Shown here: positions 46,867-55,762 of the stretch, one piece after another
Position numbering within the stretch: the first letter of the stretch is position 1
Layout: each line of letters starts with the position of its first letter
NCBI RefSeq assembly: GCF_004360225.1
Contig: NZ_SNUA01000013.1
Coordinates: 62,001 to 126,000, forward strand
Direction of reading: 5' to 3'
Source of the DNA: Alcanivorax sp. 24
GTDB lineage: Bacteria > Pseudomonadota > Gammaproteobacteria > Pseudomonadales > Alcanivoracaceae
Length of the DNA: 64,000 bases
Program-made: the position numbers and the translations under genes
The notes under the pieces: generated by a model
Told to the model about the DNA's origin: nothing
Databases searched by the model: none
Seen by the model: the letters and a program-made list of their open reading frames with translations, nothing else

Positions 46867-48189
46867 ATGTCTATTTCCGCGCAGGAATTCCAGCGCCGCC
46901 GGCGCGAGCTGATGGAGCAGATGGAACCCAACAGCATTGCCATTCTGCCGGCGGCGCCGGAGCGCACCCGCAACCGGGATGTGGAGCATCCCTATCGCCA
47001 GGACAGCGACTTCTGGTATCTGAGTGGTTTCCCGGAACCGGAAGCGGTGATGGTGCTGTTGCCGGGACGCGAGCATGGCGAGTTCGTCCTGTTCTGCCGT
47101 GAGCGTGATCGCGCCATGGAAATCTGGAACGGCTATCGCGCCGGCCCGGAAGGGGCGGTGGCGAACCACCATGCCGACGACGCCTTTCCGATCAACGACA
47201 TCGACGACATCCTGCCCGGTCTGATCGAAGGCCGTAACCGGGTCTATTACGACATCGGTCGGGATGACGATTTCGACCGGCAACTGATGAGCTGGGTCAA
47301 CGCCATCCGTGAGCGCGTGCGCACCGGCGCGCAGCCGCCCGGGGAGTTCGTCGCGCTGTCCCACCTGCTGCACGACATGCGTCTGTTCAAGAGCAAGGAA
47401 GAGCAGGCGGTGATGCGCCGCGCCGCTGCCATTTCCGCCGGCGCCCATGTGCGTGCCATGCAGTCGGTGCGGCCCGGTATGTACGAGTACCAGCTGGAAG
47501 CCGAGTACCTGCACGAATTCATGCGCCACGGCGCCCGCAGCCCGGCCTACCCCAGCATCGTCGGCGGTGGCGCCAACGGCTGCATCCTTCATTACGTGGA
47601 AAACAGCGACCAACTCAAGGACGGCGAGCTGGTATTGGTGGACGCCGGCTGTGAGCTGGACTGCTATGCCTCGGACATTACTCGTACCTTCCCGGTGAGC
47701 GGCACCTTCTCCGCCGAGCAGCGGGCACTTTATGAAGTGGTGCTGAAGGCCCAGTTGGCGGCGATTGACGCCACCCATCCGGACCATCACTGGAATTACC
47801 CCCACGAGGAAGCCGTGCGCGTGCTCACCGAAGGGCTGGTGGCGCTGGGGTTGCTGCATGGGGATCCGGCGGAACTGGTGGAAACCGAAGCCTATCGCCG
47901 CTTCTATATGCACCGGACCGGCCACTGGCTCGGCCTTGATGTGCACGACGTCGGTGATTACCGCGTCGGCGGTGCCTGGCGGCAGCTGGAGCCGGGTATG
48001 GTGCTTACGGTGGAACCGGGACTGTATGTGGCGCCGGATGACGACACGGTGGAGCCGCGTTGGTGTGGCATCGGCATCCGCATCGAGGATGACGTGCTGG
48101 TGACCGCTGACGGCTGCGAGGTCCTGACCCGTGATGTGCCCAAGGCGATCGATGATATCGAAGCGCTGATGCGAGAGGCGCGGGCATGA
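46867..48189 (+). CDS. pepP: Xaa-Pro aminopeptidase P
   Basis: 440 residues, the same size as E. coli PepP. The dinuclear metal ligands of the pita-bread fold are present: Asp pair in V-D-A-G-C-E-L-D-C-Y-A-S-D-I-T-R, His in H-R-T-G-H-W-L-G-L-D-V-H-D-V-G, Glu in L-T-V-E-P-G-L-Y, and Glu in I-R-I-E-D-D-V-L-V. It removes an N-terminal residue preceding proline. Its stop overlaps the ubiH start (ATGA). Confidence 0.96.
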   Translation: MSISAQEFQRRRRELMEQMEPNSIAILPAAPERTRNRDVEHPYRQDSDFWYLSGFPEPEAVMVLLPGREHGEFVLFCRERDRAMEIWNGYRAGPEGAVANHHADDAFPINDIDDILPGLIEGRNRVYYDIGRDDDFDRQLMSWVNAIRERVRTGAQPPGEFVALSHLLHDMRLFKSKEEQAVMRRAAAISAGAHVRAMQSVRPGMYEYQLEAEYLHEFMRHGARSPAYPSIVGGGANGCILHYVENSDQLKDGELVLVDAGCELDCYASDITRTFPVSGTFSAEQRALYEVVLKAQLAAIDATHPDHHWNYPHEEAVRVLTEGLVALGLLHGDPAELVETEAYRRFYMHRTGHWLGLDVHDVGDYRVGGAWRQLEPGMVLTVEPGLYVAPDDDTVEPRWCGIGIRIEDDVLVTADGCEVLTRDVPKAIDDIEALMREARA

Positions 48190-49358
48190 ATCCGAACGGG
48201 CCACTGATCGTTGGTGGTGGCATGGCCGGCGCCTTGCTGGCGTTGTTGCTGCGCCATCGCGGCTGCCCTTCGGTGACGCTGGTGGAAAGCCACCCTTTGC
48301 CCGCCGAGGCGCCGCCGGAAACGCCCAGCTTCGATGCCCGCAGTACCGCGCTGTCCGCCGGCAGCCTGAAGGTGCTGGAACAACTGGGGCTGCTGGCGCC
48401 GTTACTGGAACGGGCGGCCTCCATCAACGAGGTGCACGTGTCCCGCCAGGGGCGCCTCGGTCTGACCCGCATGCTCGCCGAAGAACATCGCCTGCCGCGC
48501 CTGGGCGCGGTGGTGGAGAACCGCTGGCTGGGCTATTTGCTGGTGAACGCGCTGTACCGGGATGACGCCATCGAAGTACGGGCGCCGGACGGTGTGCGCG
48601 CCGCCCGCCGGGTGTCCGACGGCTATATCGCCAAGTTCAACGACGGCGGCGAGCGTCACACGCCCTTGCTGATCGCCGCTGATGGCGCCAACTCGCAAAC
48701 CCGGGACTGGCTCGGCATCAGCGCCCGCCAGCAGGACATTGGCCATGATGCGCTGATCGCCAATGTGGCGGTGGCGGAGCCACACCAGGGGCGGGCCTTT
48801 GAGCGCTTTCTCGATGACGGGCCCATGGCGCTGCTGCCGTTGCCGGATCAGCGCATGGCGCTGGTGTGGACCGGCCCCCGTGATCAAGTGGACGCCTGGA
48901 TGGCGATGGACGACACGCAGGCCCTGGACGCCTTGCATCAACGCATGGGGGCGGCGCCGCCGGCGCTCACCGCCATCGGCGAGCGTCACCGTTATTCGCT
49001 GGTGCTCACTGAAGCCTGTGCCCAGGCGGTGCCGTTCGGAGCGGTGGTGGGCAATGCCGCCCATACCCTGCACCCGGTGGCGGGCCAGGGTTTCAATCTG
49101 AGTGTGCGCGATCTGGCGGCGCTGGCGGAAGCGGTGGGCGGTACCGCGCATCCGGGCGAACTGGCGTGCTTGTCGCGGTGGCAGCAAGCGCGGCGTGCCG
49201 ATCAGGCCTGGGTCACCCAGGCTTCGCGCCAATTGCCGGAATGGTTCCGGGTGCGCCAGCCGCTGTTCGCCCACAGTCGTCAACTGGGCCTGCTGGCCCT
49301 GGATCTGTTGCCCGGCCCGCGCCGGGATTTCGCTCGTCGCGCCATGGGATTGCAATGA
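48186..49358 (+). CDS. ubiH: 2-octaprenyl-6-methoxyphenol hydroxylase UbiH
   Basis: 390 residues of the UbiH/Coq6 flavin monooxygenase family. The FAD site is G-G-G-M-A-G-A-L-L-A near the N-terminus, D-G-A-N-S in the middle, and G-N-A-A-H-T-L-H-P-V-A-G-Q-G-F-N-L near the C-terminus. It hydroxylates a ubiquinone precursor ring at the membrane. It is coupled by 4-bp overlaps to pepP and to the second hydroxylase gene. Confidence 0.92.
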   Translation: MNPNGPLIVGGGMAGALLALLLRHRGCPSVTLVESHPLPAEAPPETPSFDARSTALSAGSLKVLEQLGLLAPLLERAASINEVHVSRQGRLGLTRMLAEEHRLPRLGAVVENRWLGYLLVNALYRDDAIEVRAPDGVRAARRVSDGYIAKFNDGGERHTPLLIAADGANSQTRDWLGISARQQDIGHDALIANVAVAEPHQGRAFERFLDDGPMALLPLPDQRMALVWTGPRDQVDAWMAMDDTQALDALHQRMGAAPPALTAIGERHRYSLVLTEACAQAVPFGAVVGNAAHTLHPVAGQGFNLSVRDLAALAEAVGGTAHPGELACLSRWQQARRADQAWVTQASRQLPEWFRVRQPLFAHSRQLGLLALDLLPGPRRDFARRAMGLQ

Positions 49359-50623
49359 CAGAGACCTCCTCTCATCACAGTGATGTTCTGATCGTTGGCG
49401 GCGGCATGGCCGGGGGGCTGCTGGCGCTGTTGCTGGCCGATCAGGGGCTGGCGGTGCGGGTGCTGGACGGCGCCGCCGAGCCGGTCTGGCCGGAAGGCGA
49501 GCCGGGCCTGCGTGTTTCGACCTTGAACGAGGCCAGTTACTGGTTGCTCAACCACGCCGGCGCCTGGCAATACCTGAACCCGCAACGGGTGCAGCCTTAT
49601 CGGCACATGCAGGTGTGGGATCACGATGGCACCGGCGAAGTGAATTTCGACGTGACCGAGGCCGGCGCGGAAGCGCTGGGCTGGTTGCTGGAAAACGATC
49701 ATATCGTCGCCGCCCTGTACCGGGCCGGTGCCGATCGGCCGGGCCTGGACTGGCGATGTGGCGCCAAAGTCGCCGCCGTCCGGCGCACCCCGGAGGGGTG
49801 GCGGGTGAGGGCCGGCGATGGTGACTACAGCGCCGGCCTGGTGGTGGGCGCCGACGGCGCCCGTTCGCTGGTACGCGAGGCGGCGGGCATTCCCGGTGGT
49901 CCCCGCGATACCGGTCACCATGCGCTGGTGGCTACCATCGAGACCGAACGGCCCCATGGCGGCTGCGCCCGGCAAGTGTTCCTGGAGTCCGGCCCTCTGG
50001 CTCTGCTGCCGCTGTTCAATGTGCCGTCCGACGCGCCGGAAAGCCGTGACGGCAGGCACTGCTCCATTGTCTGGTCCGGCTGGCCTGGATTTATCGAAGA
50101 GCGCCTGGCGGAAGACGATGACGCCTTCGCCGGTGCCCTGAACCGGGCCACCGCCGAAGTGCTCGGTCTGGCCCGGCCGGTGAGCGCGCGGCGCGTGTTT
50201 CCGATCCAGGAGCGGCATGCCAGCAGCTACCGGGCGCCAGGTCTGGCGCTGGTCGGCGACGCCGCCCATGTGATCCATCCGCTGGCCGGGCAGGGCATCA
50301 ATCTGGGCTTCCTGGATGTGGGGGTGCTGGCGGAAGAATTGGCCCGGGTTCGTCAGGCCGGATTGCCCCTGGCTGATCCCGTCGCGCTGGCCCGTTACGA
50401 GCGTCGCCGGCGTGCCGACAACCTGCTGATGCAGCAGGCCATGCGCGGTTTCAAGATGCTGTTCGAACGGCGGGAGCCGCCACTGCGCTGGCTGCGAAAT
50501 ACCGGCCTTGGCCTGGTGGACAAGCTGCCGCCGGCGCGGCGTCTGTTCATTGAGCATGCCCTGGGCCGGGCCGGGGACCTGCCGCAATTGGCACGTCCTT
50601 GCCAATCGATAATGGAGCCTTGA
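49355..50623 (+). CDS. ubiI: UbiI-like FAD-dependent ubiquinone hydroxylase (VisC)
   Basis: 422 residues starting [24 protein letters not shown] motifs: the N-terminal dinucleotide fold, V-V-G-A-D-G-A-R-S, and [22 protein letters not shown]. The last motif is typical of UbiI/UbiF/UbiH. The position after ubiH matches UbiI (C5 hydroxylation); UbiF or UbiM activity cannot be excluded from sequence alone. It is the last gene of the ygfB-pepP-ubiH-ubiI operon. Confidence 0.88.
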   Translation: MTETSSHHSDVLIVGGGMAGGLLALLLADQGLAVRVLDGAAEPVWPEGEPGLRVSTLNEASYWLLNHAGAWQYLNPQRVQPYRHMQVWDHDGTGEVNFDVTEAGAEALGWLLENDHIVAALYRAGADRPGLDWRCGAKVAAVRRTPEGWRVRAGDGDYSAGLVVGADGARSLVREAAGIPGGPRDTGHHALVATIETERPHGGCARQVFLESGPLALLPLFNVPSDAPESRDGRHCSIVWSGWPGFIEERLAEDDDAFAGALNRATAEVLGLARPVSARRVFPIQERHASSYRAPGLALVGDAAHVIHPLAGQGINLGFLDVGVLAEELARVRQAGLPLADPVALARYERRRRADNLLMQQAMRGFKMLFERREPPLRWLRNTGLGLVDKLPPARRLFIEHALGRAGDLPQLARPCQSIMEP

Positions 50624-50660
50624 TAATCGCGAATCATTTTCGTTTATGGAGCCATGCCCC

Positions 50661-51671
50661 ATGACTGTCCTGCGCCGTTTGGCCCTGCCTGCGCTCGCCC
50701 TTCTTGTCGCCGCCTGTTCCGAGCAACCCGAGCCTAAAGACGAGGTGGTGGTTTACACCTCCCGTAATGACGAGCTGATCAAGCCGGTCTTCGACGCTTA
50801 CACCGAGCAAACCGGTGTTTCCATTCGTTATATCACCGACAACGCCGGTGCCCTGGCCGCCCGCCTCAAAGCCGAAGGCGAGCAGTCCCCGGCGGATCTG
50901 CTGGTCACCGTGGATGCCGGCAACCTGTGGCAGGCCACCCAGGAGGATCTGCTGCAACCGGTGGAGTCCACCGTGCTGGAAGGCAATGTGCCGGAGCATC
51001 TGCGTGACGAGCAGGGCCGCTGGTTCGGTCTGACTCAACGCGCCCGCACCATTGTCTACTCCACCGAGCGGGTGCAACCGTCGGAACTGTCCAGCTATGA
51101 AGCGCTGGCCGATGAACAATGGAAAGGCCGTTTGTGTCTGCGCACTTCCAAGAAGGTCTACAACCAATCCCTGGTCGCCACCATGATCGAGCGGCTCGGC
51201 GAAGAAGAAGCGGAGCGCGTGGTGCGCGGCTGGGTCGATAATCTGGCCACCGATGTGTTCGCCAACGACAACGCGGTGATGGAAGCCATAGTCGCCGGCC
51301 AGTGCGACGTCGGCATCGTCAACACCTACTACTTCGGCCGTCTGCAACGCGACAATCCCCAACTGCCTCTGAAGTTGTTCTGGGCCAACCAGGACAGCAG
51401 CGGCACCCATGTGAACATTTCCGGTGGCGGTGTCACCAAGAACGCGCCCAACCGGGAAGCCGCCGTGGCGTTGCTGGAGTGGATGAGCAAGCCGGAAGCC
51501 CAGAAGCTGCTCGCCGACGGCAACCTGGAGTACCCGGCCAGCTCCGGCGTCGAACCGGCGGAGCAGGTCAAGGCCTGGGGAGACTTCAAAGCCGACGACC
51601 TCAACGTCAGCGTGGCGGGCAGCCGTCAGGTGGAAGCCGTGAAGCTGATGGACCGTGCGGGTTACCGCTGA
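50661..51671 (+). CDS. Iron(III) ABC transporter substrate-binding lipoprotein
   Basis: 336 residues; the start after GGAG was preferred over one five codons upstream. The signal ends in a lipobox L-V-A-A-C (Cys19), so the receptor is membrane-tethered. It belongs to the FbpA/FutA branch: V-V-V-Y-T-S-R-N-D at the mature N-terminus, and the twin tyrosines of V-N-T-Y-Y-F-G-R-L that coordinate Fe3+. It delivers ferric iron to the permease encoded next, with which it overlaps by 17 bases. Pseudomonas has the same pair between ubiI and the gcv genes. Confidence 0.9.
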   Translation: MTVLRRLALPALALLVAACSEQPEPKDEVVVYTSRNDELIKPVFDAYTEQTGVSIRYITDNAGALAARLKAEGEQSPADLLVTVDAGNLWQATQEDLLQPVESTVLEGNVPEHLRDEQGRWFGLTQRARTIVYSTERVQPSELSSYEALADEQWKGRLCLRTSKKVYNQSLVATMIERLGEEEAERVVRGWVDNLATDVFANDNAVMEAIVAGQCDVGIVNTYYFGRLQRDNPQLPLKLFWANQDSSGTHVNISGGGVTKNAPNREAAVALLEWMSKPEAQKLLADGNLEYPASSGVEPAEQVKAWGDFKADDLNVSVAGSRQVEAVKLMDRAGYR

Positions 51672-53247
51672 TCGCCGGGTCGATCGCTATCTGATCATCG
51701 CCGGGGTCCTGGCCCTGGCGGTGCTGTTACCGGTTTCCGTGCTGTTGTCCGCCTGGCGCGGCGACGAGTCGGAAACTTGGCGCCATCTGGTGGATACCGT
51801 GCTCTGGCGTTTGCTGGGGCATACCGCTTTGCTGGTGATCGGCGTGGGTCTCGGGGTGCTGCTGCTGGGCGTCAGTCTGGCCTGGCTGGTGGCCACCCAG
51901 GATTTTCCCGGCCGCCGCGTGCTGGACTGGGCTCTGCTGTTACCGCTGGCCATGCCGGCCTATGTGCTGGCCTTCGTCGTGGTGCAGGGGCTGGACTATT
52001 CCGGTCCGGTGCAATCGGCGTTGCGTCAGTGGTGGCCGGGGTTTTCCGGCTTCAGCGCGCGCCATCCGTTCTGGGTGATCGTCACCCTGTCCCTGGTGTT
52101 CTACCCCTATGTCTACATGCTGGCGCGGCTGGCGTTCCTGACCCAGGGCCGGGCCGTGATGGAACAGGCCCGGCTGCTTGGCCGCGGCCCCTGGGCGGCG
52201 TTCGCCCAGGTGGCGTTGCCGATGGCGCGCCCGGCCATCGCCGCGGGTCTGGCGCTGGCGTTGATGGAAACGCTGGCGGACTTCGGCGCCGTTTCCGTCT
52301 TCAATTTCGACACCTTTACCACCGCCATCTATAAGAGCTGGTATGGCCTGTTCAAACTGGCCGCCGCCGCGCAACTGGCCTCGTTGTTGTTGCTGTTCGT
52401 CTTGTTGGCGCTATGGCTGGAACGGCGTGGCCGGGGGCGCGCCCGCTACGGAGAGCGCGGTGGCCGCCCGATGGCGGCGGCGCGCTCACGGTGGGCCTGG
52501 CTGATGACCGGCTACGCCGGGCTGGTGGTGACGCTGGCCTTCCTGTTGCCGGCGGGACGCTTGCTGTACTGGGCCCTGGACGAAGTGGCTCGCGGCCTGG
52601 ACGCGCGATTCGTGTCCATGGCGCTGCGCACTCTGACATTGGGTATCAGTGCCGGTGTGCTGGTGGTGGGGCTGGCGTCGGTGCTGGCCTGGCTGCAGCG
52701 TCTGCGGCCGCACCGGTTGATGCGCGTGTTGGTACGCACGGCGACGATGGGATATGCGTTGCCCGGTTCGGTGCTGGCGGTGGGGATCGTCATCGGCTTC
52801 GCCGCCATCGACCGCCAATTGGGGCACTGGTTTGGCTGGAAGCAACTGTTGGTGGGCAGTCTCGGGGCGCTGTTCCTGGCCTATGTGATCCGTTTCATGG
52901 CGGTGGCTTTCGGCCCGGTGGAAAGCGCCTTGGAGCGGGTTCGTCCGGCTCTGCTGGAGGCGGCCCGCACGCTCGGCGCTCCGCCGCTGGAAGCGGCGAG
53001 GCGGGTGCTATTGCCGATGGTGGCGCCGGGGCTGGTCACGGCGTTGTTGCTGGTGGGCATCGATATCATGAAGGAAATGCCGGCCACGCTGTTGCTGCGT
53101 CCCTTTGGCTGGGACACCCTGGCCGTGCGCATCTATGAACTCACCGCGGAAGGGGAGTGGCAACGTGCCGCTCTGCCATCCCTCGCCCTGGTGGCGGTGG
53201 GTTTGCTACCCGTCTACCTGCTGGTCCGCCGCCTGCGTCATTTCTGA
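51655..53247 (+). CDS. Iron(III) ABC transporter permease (fused FbpB-type)
   Basis: 530 residues and about 12 helices; two fused permease halves, each with an EAA loop ([20 protein letters not shown] and [21 protein letters not shown]). The GTG start lies inside the binding-protein gene, so the two are translationally coupled. No ATPase gene follows; instead the repeat array starts about 40 bases after the stop. An ATP-binding subunit must be encoded elsewhere. Confidence 0.92.
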   Translation: MRVTADRRVDRYLIIAGVLALAVLLPVSVLLSAWRGDESETWRHLVDTVLWRLLGHTALLVIGVGLGVLLLGVSLAWLVATQDFPGRRVLDWALLLPLAMPAYVLAFVVVQGLDYSGPVQSALRQWWPGFSGFSARHPFWVIVTLSLVFYPYVYMLARLAFLTQGRAVMEQARLLGRGPWAAFAQVALPMARPAIAAGLALALMETLADFGAVSVFNFDTFTTAIYKSWYGLFKLAAAAQLASLLLLFVLLALWLERRGRGRARYGERGGRPMAAARSRWAWLMTGYAGLVVTLAFLLPAGRLLYWALDEVARGLDARFVSMALRTLTLGISAGVLVVGLASVLAWLQRLRPHRLMRVLVRTATMGYALPGSVLAVGIVIGFAAIDRQLGHWFGWKQLLVGSLGALFLAYVIRFMAVAFGPVESALERVRPALLEAARTLGAPPLEAARRVLLPMVAPGLVTALLLVGIDIMKEMPATLLLRPFGWDTLAVRIYELTAEGEWQRAALPSLALVAVGLLPVYLLVRRLRHF

Positions 53248-53284
53248 GGGCGAGAGCCCTGGGCAGCAATCCACGAATTGCCAT

Positions 53285-53970
53285 GAAGCCGCTGCAGGGA
53301 GCTTGCTTGCAAGCGAATGTGCCAATGCCGAAGGCCGGTAATTCGCCAGCAAGCTGGGTCCCACAGTTTTGCTACGAAGCCGCTGTGAGAGCTTGCCTGG
53401 AAGCGAATGTGCCTACGCTGGGGGCTGGTAATTCGCCAGCAAGCTAGCTCCCACAGTTTTCGCTACGGAGCCGGTGTGAGAGCTTGCCTGGAAGCGAATG
53501 CGCCTACGCTGGGGGCCGGTAATTCGCCAACAAGTTGGCTCCCACAATTTCTGCTACGGAGCCGCTGTGAGAGCTTGCTTGGAAGCGAATGTGCCTACGC
53601 TGGGGGCCGGTAATTCGCCAACAAGTTGGCTCCCACAGTTTCTGCTACGGAGCCGCTGTGAGAGCTTGCTTGCAAGCGAATGTGCCTACGCTGGGGGCCG
53701 GTAATTCGCCAGCAAGCTGGCTCCCACAGTTTTGCTACGAAGCCGCTGTGAGAGCTTGCTTGCAAGCGAATATGGCAATGCCGGAGGCCGGTAATTCGCC
53801 AGCAAGCTGGCTCCCACAGTTTTTGCTACGGAGCCGCTGTGGGAAGCTTGCCTGCAAGCGAATGTGCCTACGCTGGGGGCTGGTAATTCGCCAGCAAGCT
53901 GGCTCCCACAGTTTTGCTACGAAGCCGCTGTGGGAGGCTTGCTTGCAAGCGAATATGCTAGTGCCGGGGA
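53285..53970. repeat. Eight-unit tandem array of a 91-bp REP-type unit
   Basis: Units start at 53285, 53376, 53467, 53558, 53649, 53739, 53830 and 53921, so the period is 91 bp with one 90-bp step. Each unit runs (G/A)AGCCGCTGTG, an AGCTTGC(T/C)TG hairpin arm, GCGAATGTGCC, then GGTAATTCGCCAGCAAGCTG and CTCCCACAG. Inner units differ at few positions. The arms match the dispersed REP elements of the window, so this is an amplified REP/BIME-like cluster. Frames that stay open through it are artefacts of the period. Confidence 0.92.
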
Positions 53971-53975
53971 TGCGT

Positions 53976-54391
53976 CCGCGTTGCAGATACCATGGCGCCT
54001 CTTCCCGTACTGCCAGTAACCCTTATGTAACTTCCGGTAACGGATTTGCGCAAAATGTATAACTAAAATCGGGATCACTTCAGTGAACAAATGATAACTA
54101 TTTGAGTTTTCATATAAAAATAATGAGTAGCAATCGCATCACTTTTCCCGAAAATTTCCGAAATTTTGCCACTTTTTCTAATTATAAATAACCATATGGC
54201 CCTATATGACCGGATCCAAAGTAGTAAATTCAAGGATCAGTTAACAAATGAAAACTAAAGGTCGCTCAGAGCGTCTCCCTCTCGTTATCCTGTAGACGAT
54301 ACTTGGCAGATTGTTACCCCCTCCAGGTATCCCTTTACCTCGAATAACAAGCGTCTTGCCGTTTCCCGAACGGCTGTATGGAGATGTACCC
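53976..54391. other. A/T-rich control region before the second porin/lipoprotein module
   Basis: From about 54030 to 54260 the sequence is far more A/T-rich than its surroundings (21 of 60 bases G or C at 54121-54180). It holds A/T tracts such as CATATAAAAATAATGAG and AATTATAAATAACCATATGG. No gene is credible in it. It probably contains the promoter of the module, and possibly sites for a nucleoid protein such as H-NS/MvaT-type silencers; no specific operator was identified. Confidence 0.5.
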
Positions 54392-55750
54392 ATGAAAAAG
54401 AACAAGGTGCTTCAGGGAGCTGCCCTGGTGGCTTCCATGGGCATGCTCGGTGGTCAGGCCATGGCGAGCATGGGCAACATCGGAACGACCTATGGCGTGC
54501 TGCCGTCCGACATCGCTTCCGCTCAAGGGCTTTCCCTGTTCAATACCCAGGTTTCCGCCGTCTACTACAACCCGGCTTACCTCGCCAAGGACCCCCGTGG
54601 TGAATTGACCTTCGGCTTGCTGCACGCGGAGCATGAGCTGCGCGCCAACAGCCTGGGTGGCGCCGCGCCGCCAATCCGCAACGGCGACGTGTTGCAGGAC
54701 TCCCCGTCTCAGCACGTTCTGGTGGGGATGAAAACCGATCTGAGTTCCATGACCCGTTTCAAACATCCGATCTACATGGGTGTGATGCTGGGTGTGGAGA
54801 AATACGGCGAGGAGATGATGGCGTTCGAGTCCGCCACCTCCAACGAGGGGCAGTACTTCGAATATGGCCGCTAGCCGTTGTTCCTGGTACTCGGTGGCGC
54901 CACGCAGATCTGGCGTGGCCTGGACGCCGGCGCCTCCGCCCGGTTGACCCTGCATTCCGATGCGGAACTGCGCGCCACCACCACCCTGGGTGGCGAGACC
55001 AGCTATGAATCCCTGAACGTTTCCGCCAAACCCTCGATCCGCCCGATTCTCAGCATGAACATGGACTGGGGGGAGAGCTTCTGCCCCGATGGCGAGTGCT
55101 GGTACAACGGCCTGGAAACCGCGTTGTCCTATCGCGGCTACTCCAATACCAAGACCACCGTTGATGCCAACACGGTGATTCCCGGCACCATCGGCGAACC
55201 CGGCCTGTCCCTGGCGGTGACTACTCTGGATTCCTATCAGCCGGATATCTTCGCTCTGGGCATGCTTTACGGTAAGGAGCGCTTCCGCGTCGCCGTTGGC
55301 GTGGAGCTGCAGCGCTGGTCCGACCTGGAAGAGGAATTCGAAGGCGACACCATCAAGGATCAGGCCGTGGAAGACGGTATTGGTGTGCTCGAATTCAAGG
55401 ACATCGTGATTCCGCGCGTCGGCGCCGAGTTCAAGCTATCGCCGAACTACACCGTCACCGGTGGGGTGGCCTACAGCAAATCGCCGCTGGACTCCGACGC
55501 CTCGCTGGACGTGAACTACCTGGATGCGGACAAGCTGATCGTCGGTCTCGGGCTCACCGCTCAATTCGATGATCCCCACTTCTTTGCCTTCCCGGTGCGC
55601 TTCGACTTGGCCTACCAGTATCAGAAGCTGCGGCCGCGGGACTTCGACTTGTACGCCACCAATTCGCCCAGTTACCCGCAATCCTACGAGCGGGTGGAAG
55701 CGGAAGGCGACGTTCACGTCTTCGCCGGTTCGGTAACCCTGAAGTTCTAA
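54392..55750 (+). pseudogene. FadL-like outer-membrane protein, copy 2, interrupted by an amber codon
   Basis: The reading frame is continuous over 453 codons except for TAG at codon 161 (54872-54874). Copy 1 has Gln165 (CAA) at the matching place (Y-G-R-Q-P-L-F-L), so a single C-to-T change in CAG explains it. Signal peptide, V-Y-Y-N-P-A-Y-L and the C-terminal V-F-A-G-S-V-T-L-K-F are all intact and no frameshift is seen, so the lesion looks recent. The truncated product (160 residues) could not form a barrel. The lipoprotein partner follows after 12 bp and remains open. Amber suppression, a sequencing error or strain-specific loss are alternatives. Confidence 0.85.
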
Positions 55751-55762
55751 CGGAGGCCTCCC

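Noticed and set aside
53285-53970. CRISPR-like tandem array
   Set aside because: Whole 91-bp units repeat without unique spacers, arms match dispersed REP elements, and no cas genes are present.
53407-54062. Open frames running through the 91-bp array
   Set aside because: They repeat the same peptide once per unit because the period leaves frames open; there are no ribosome sites or domains.
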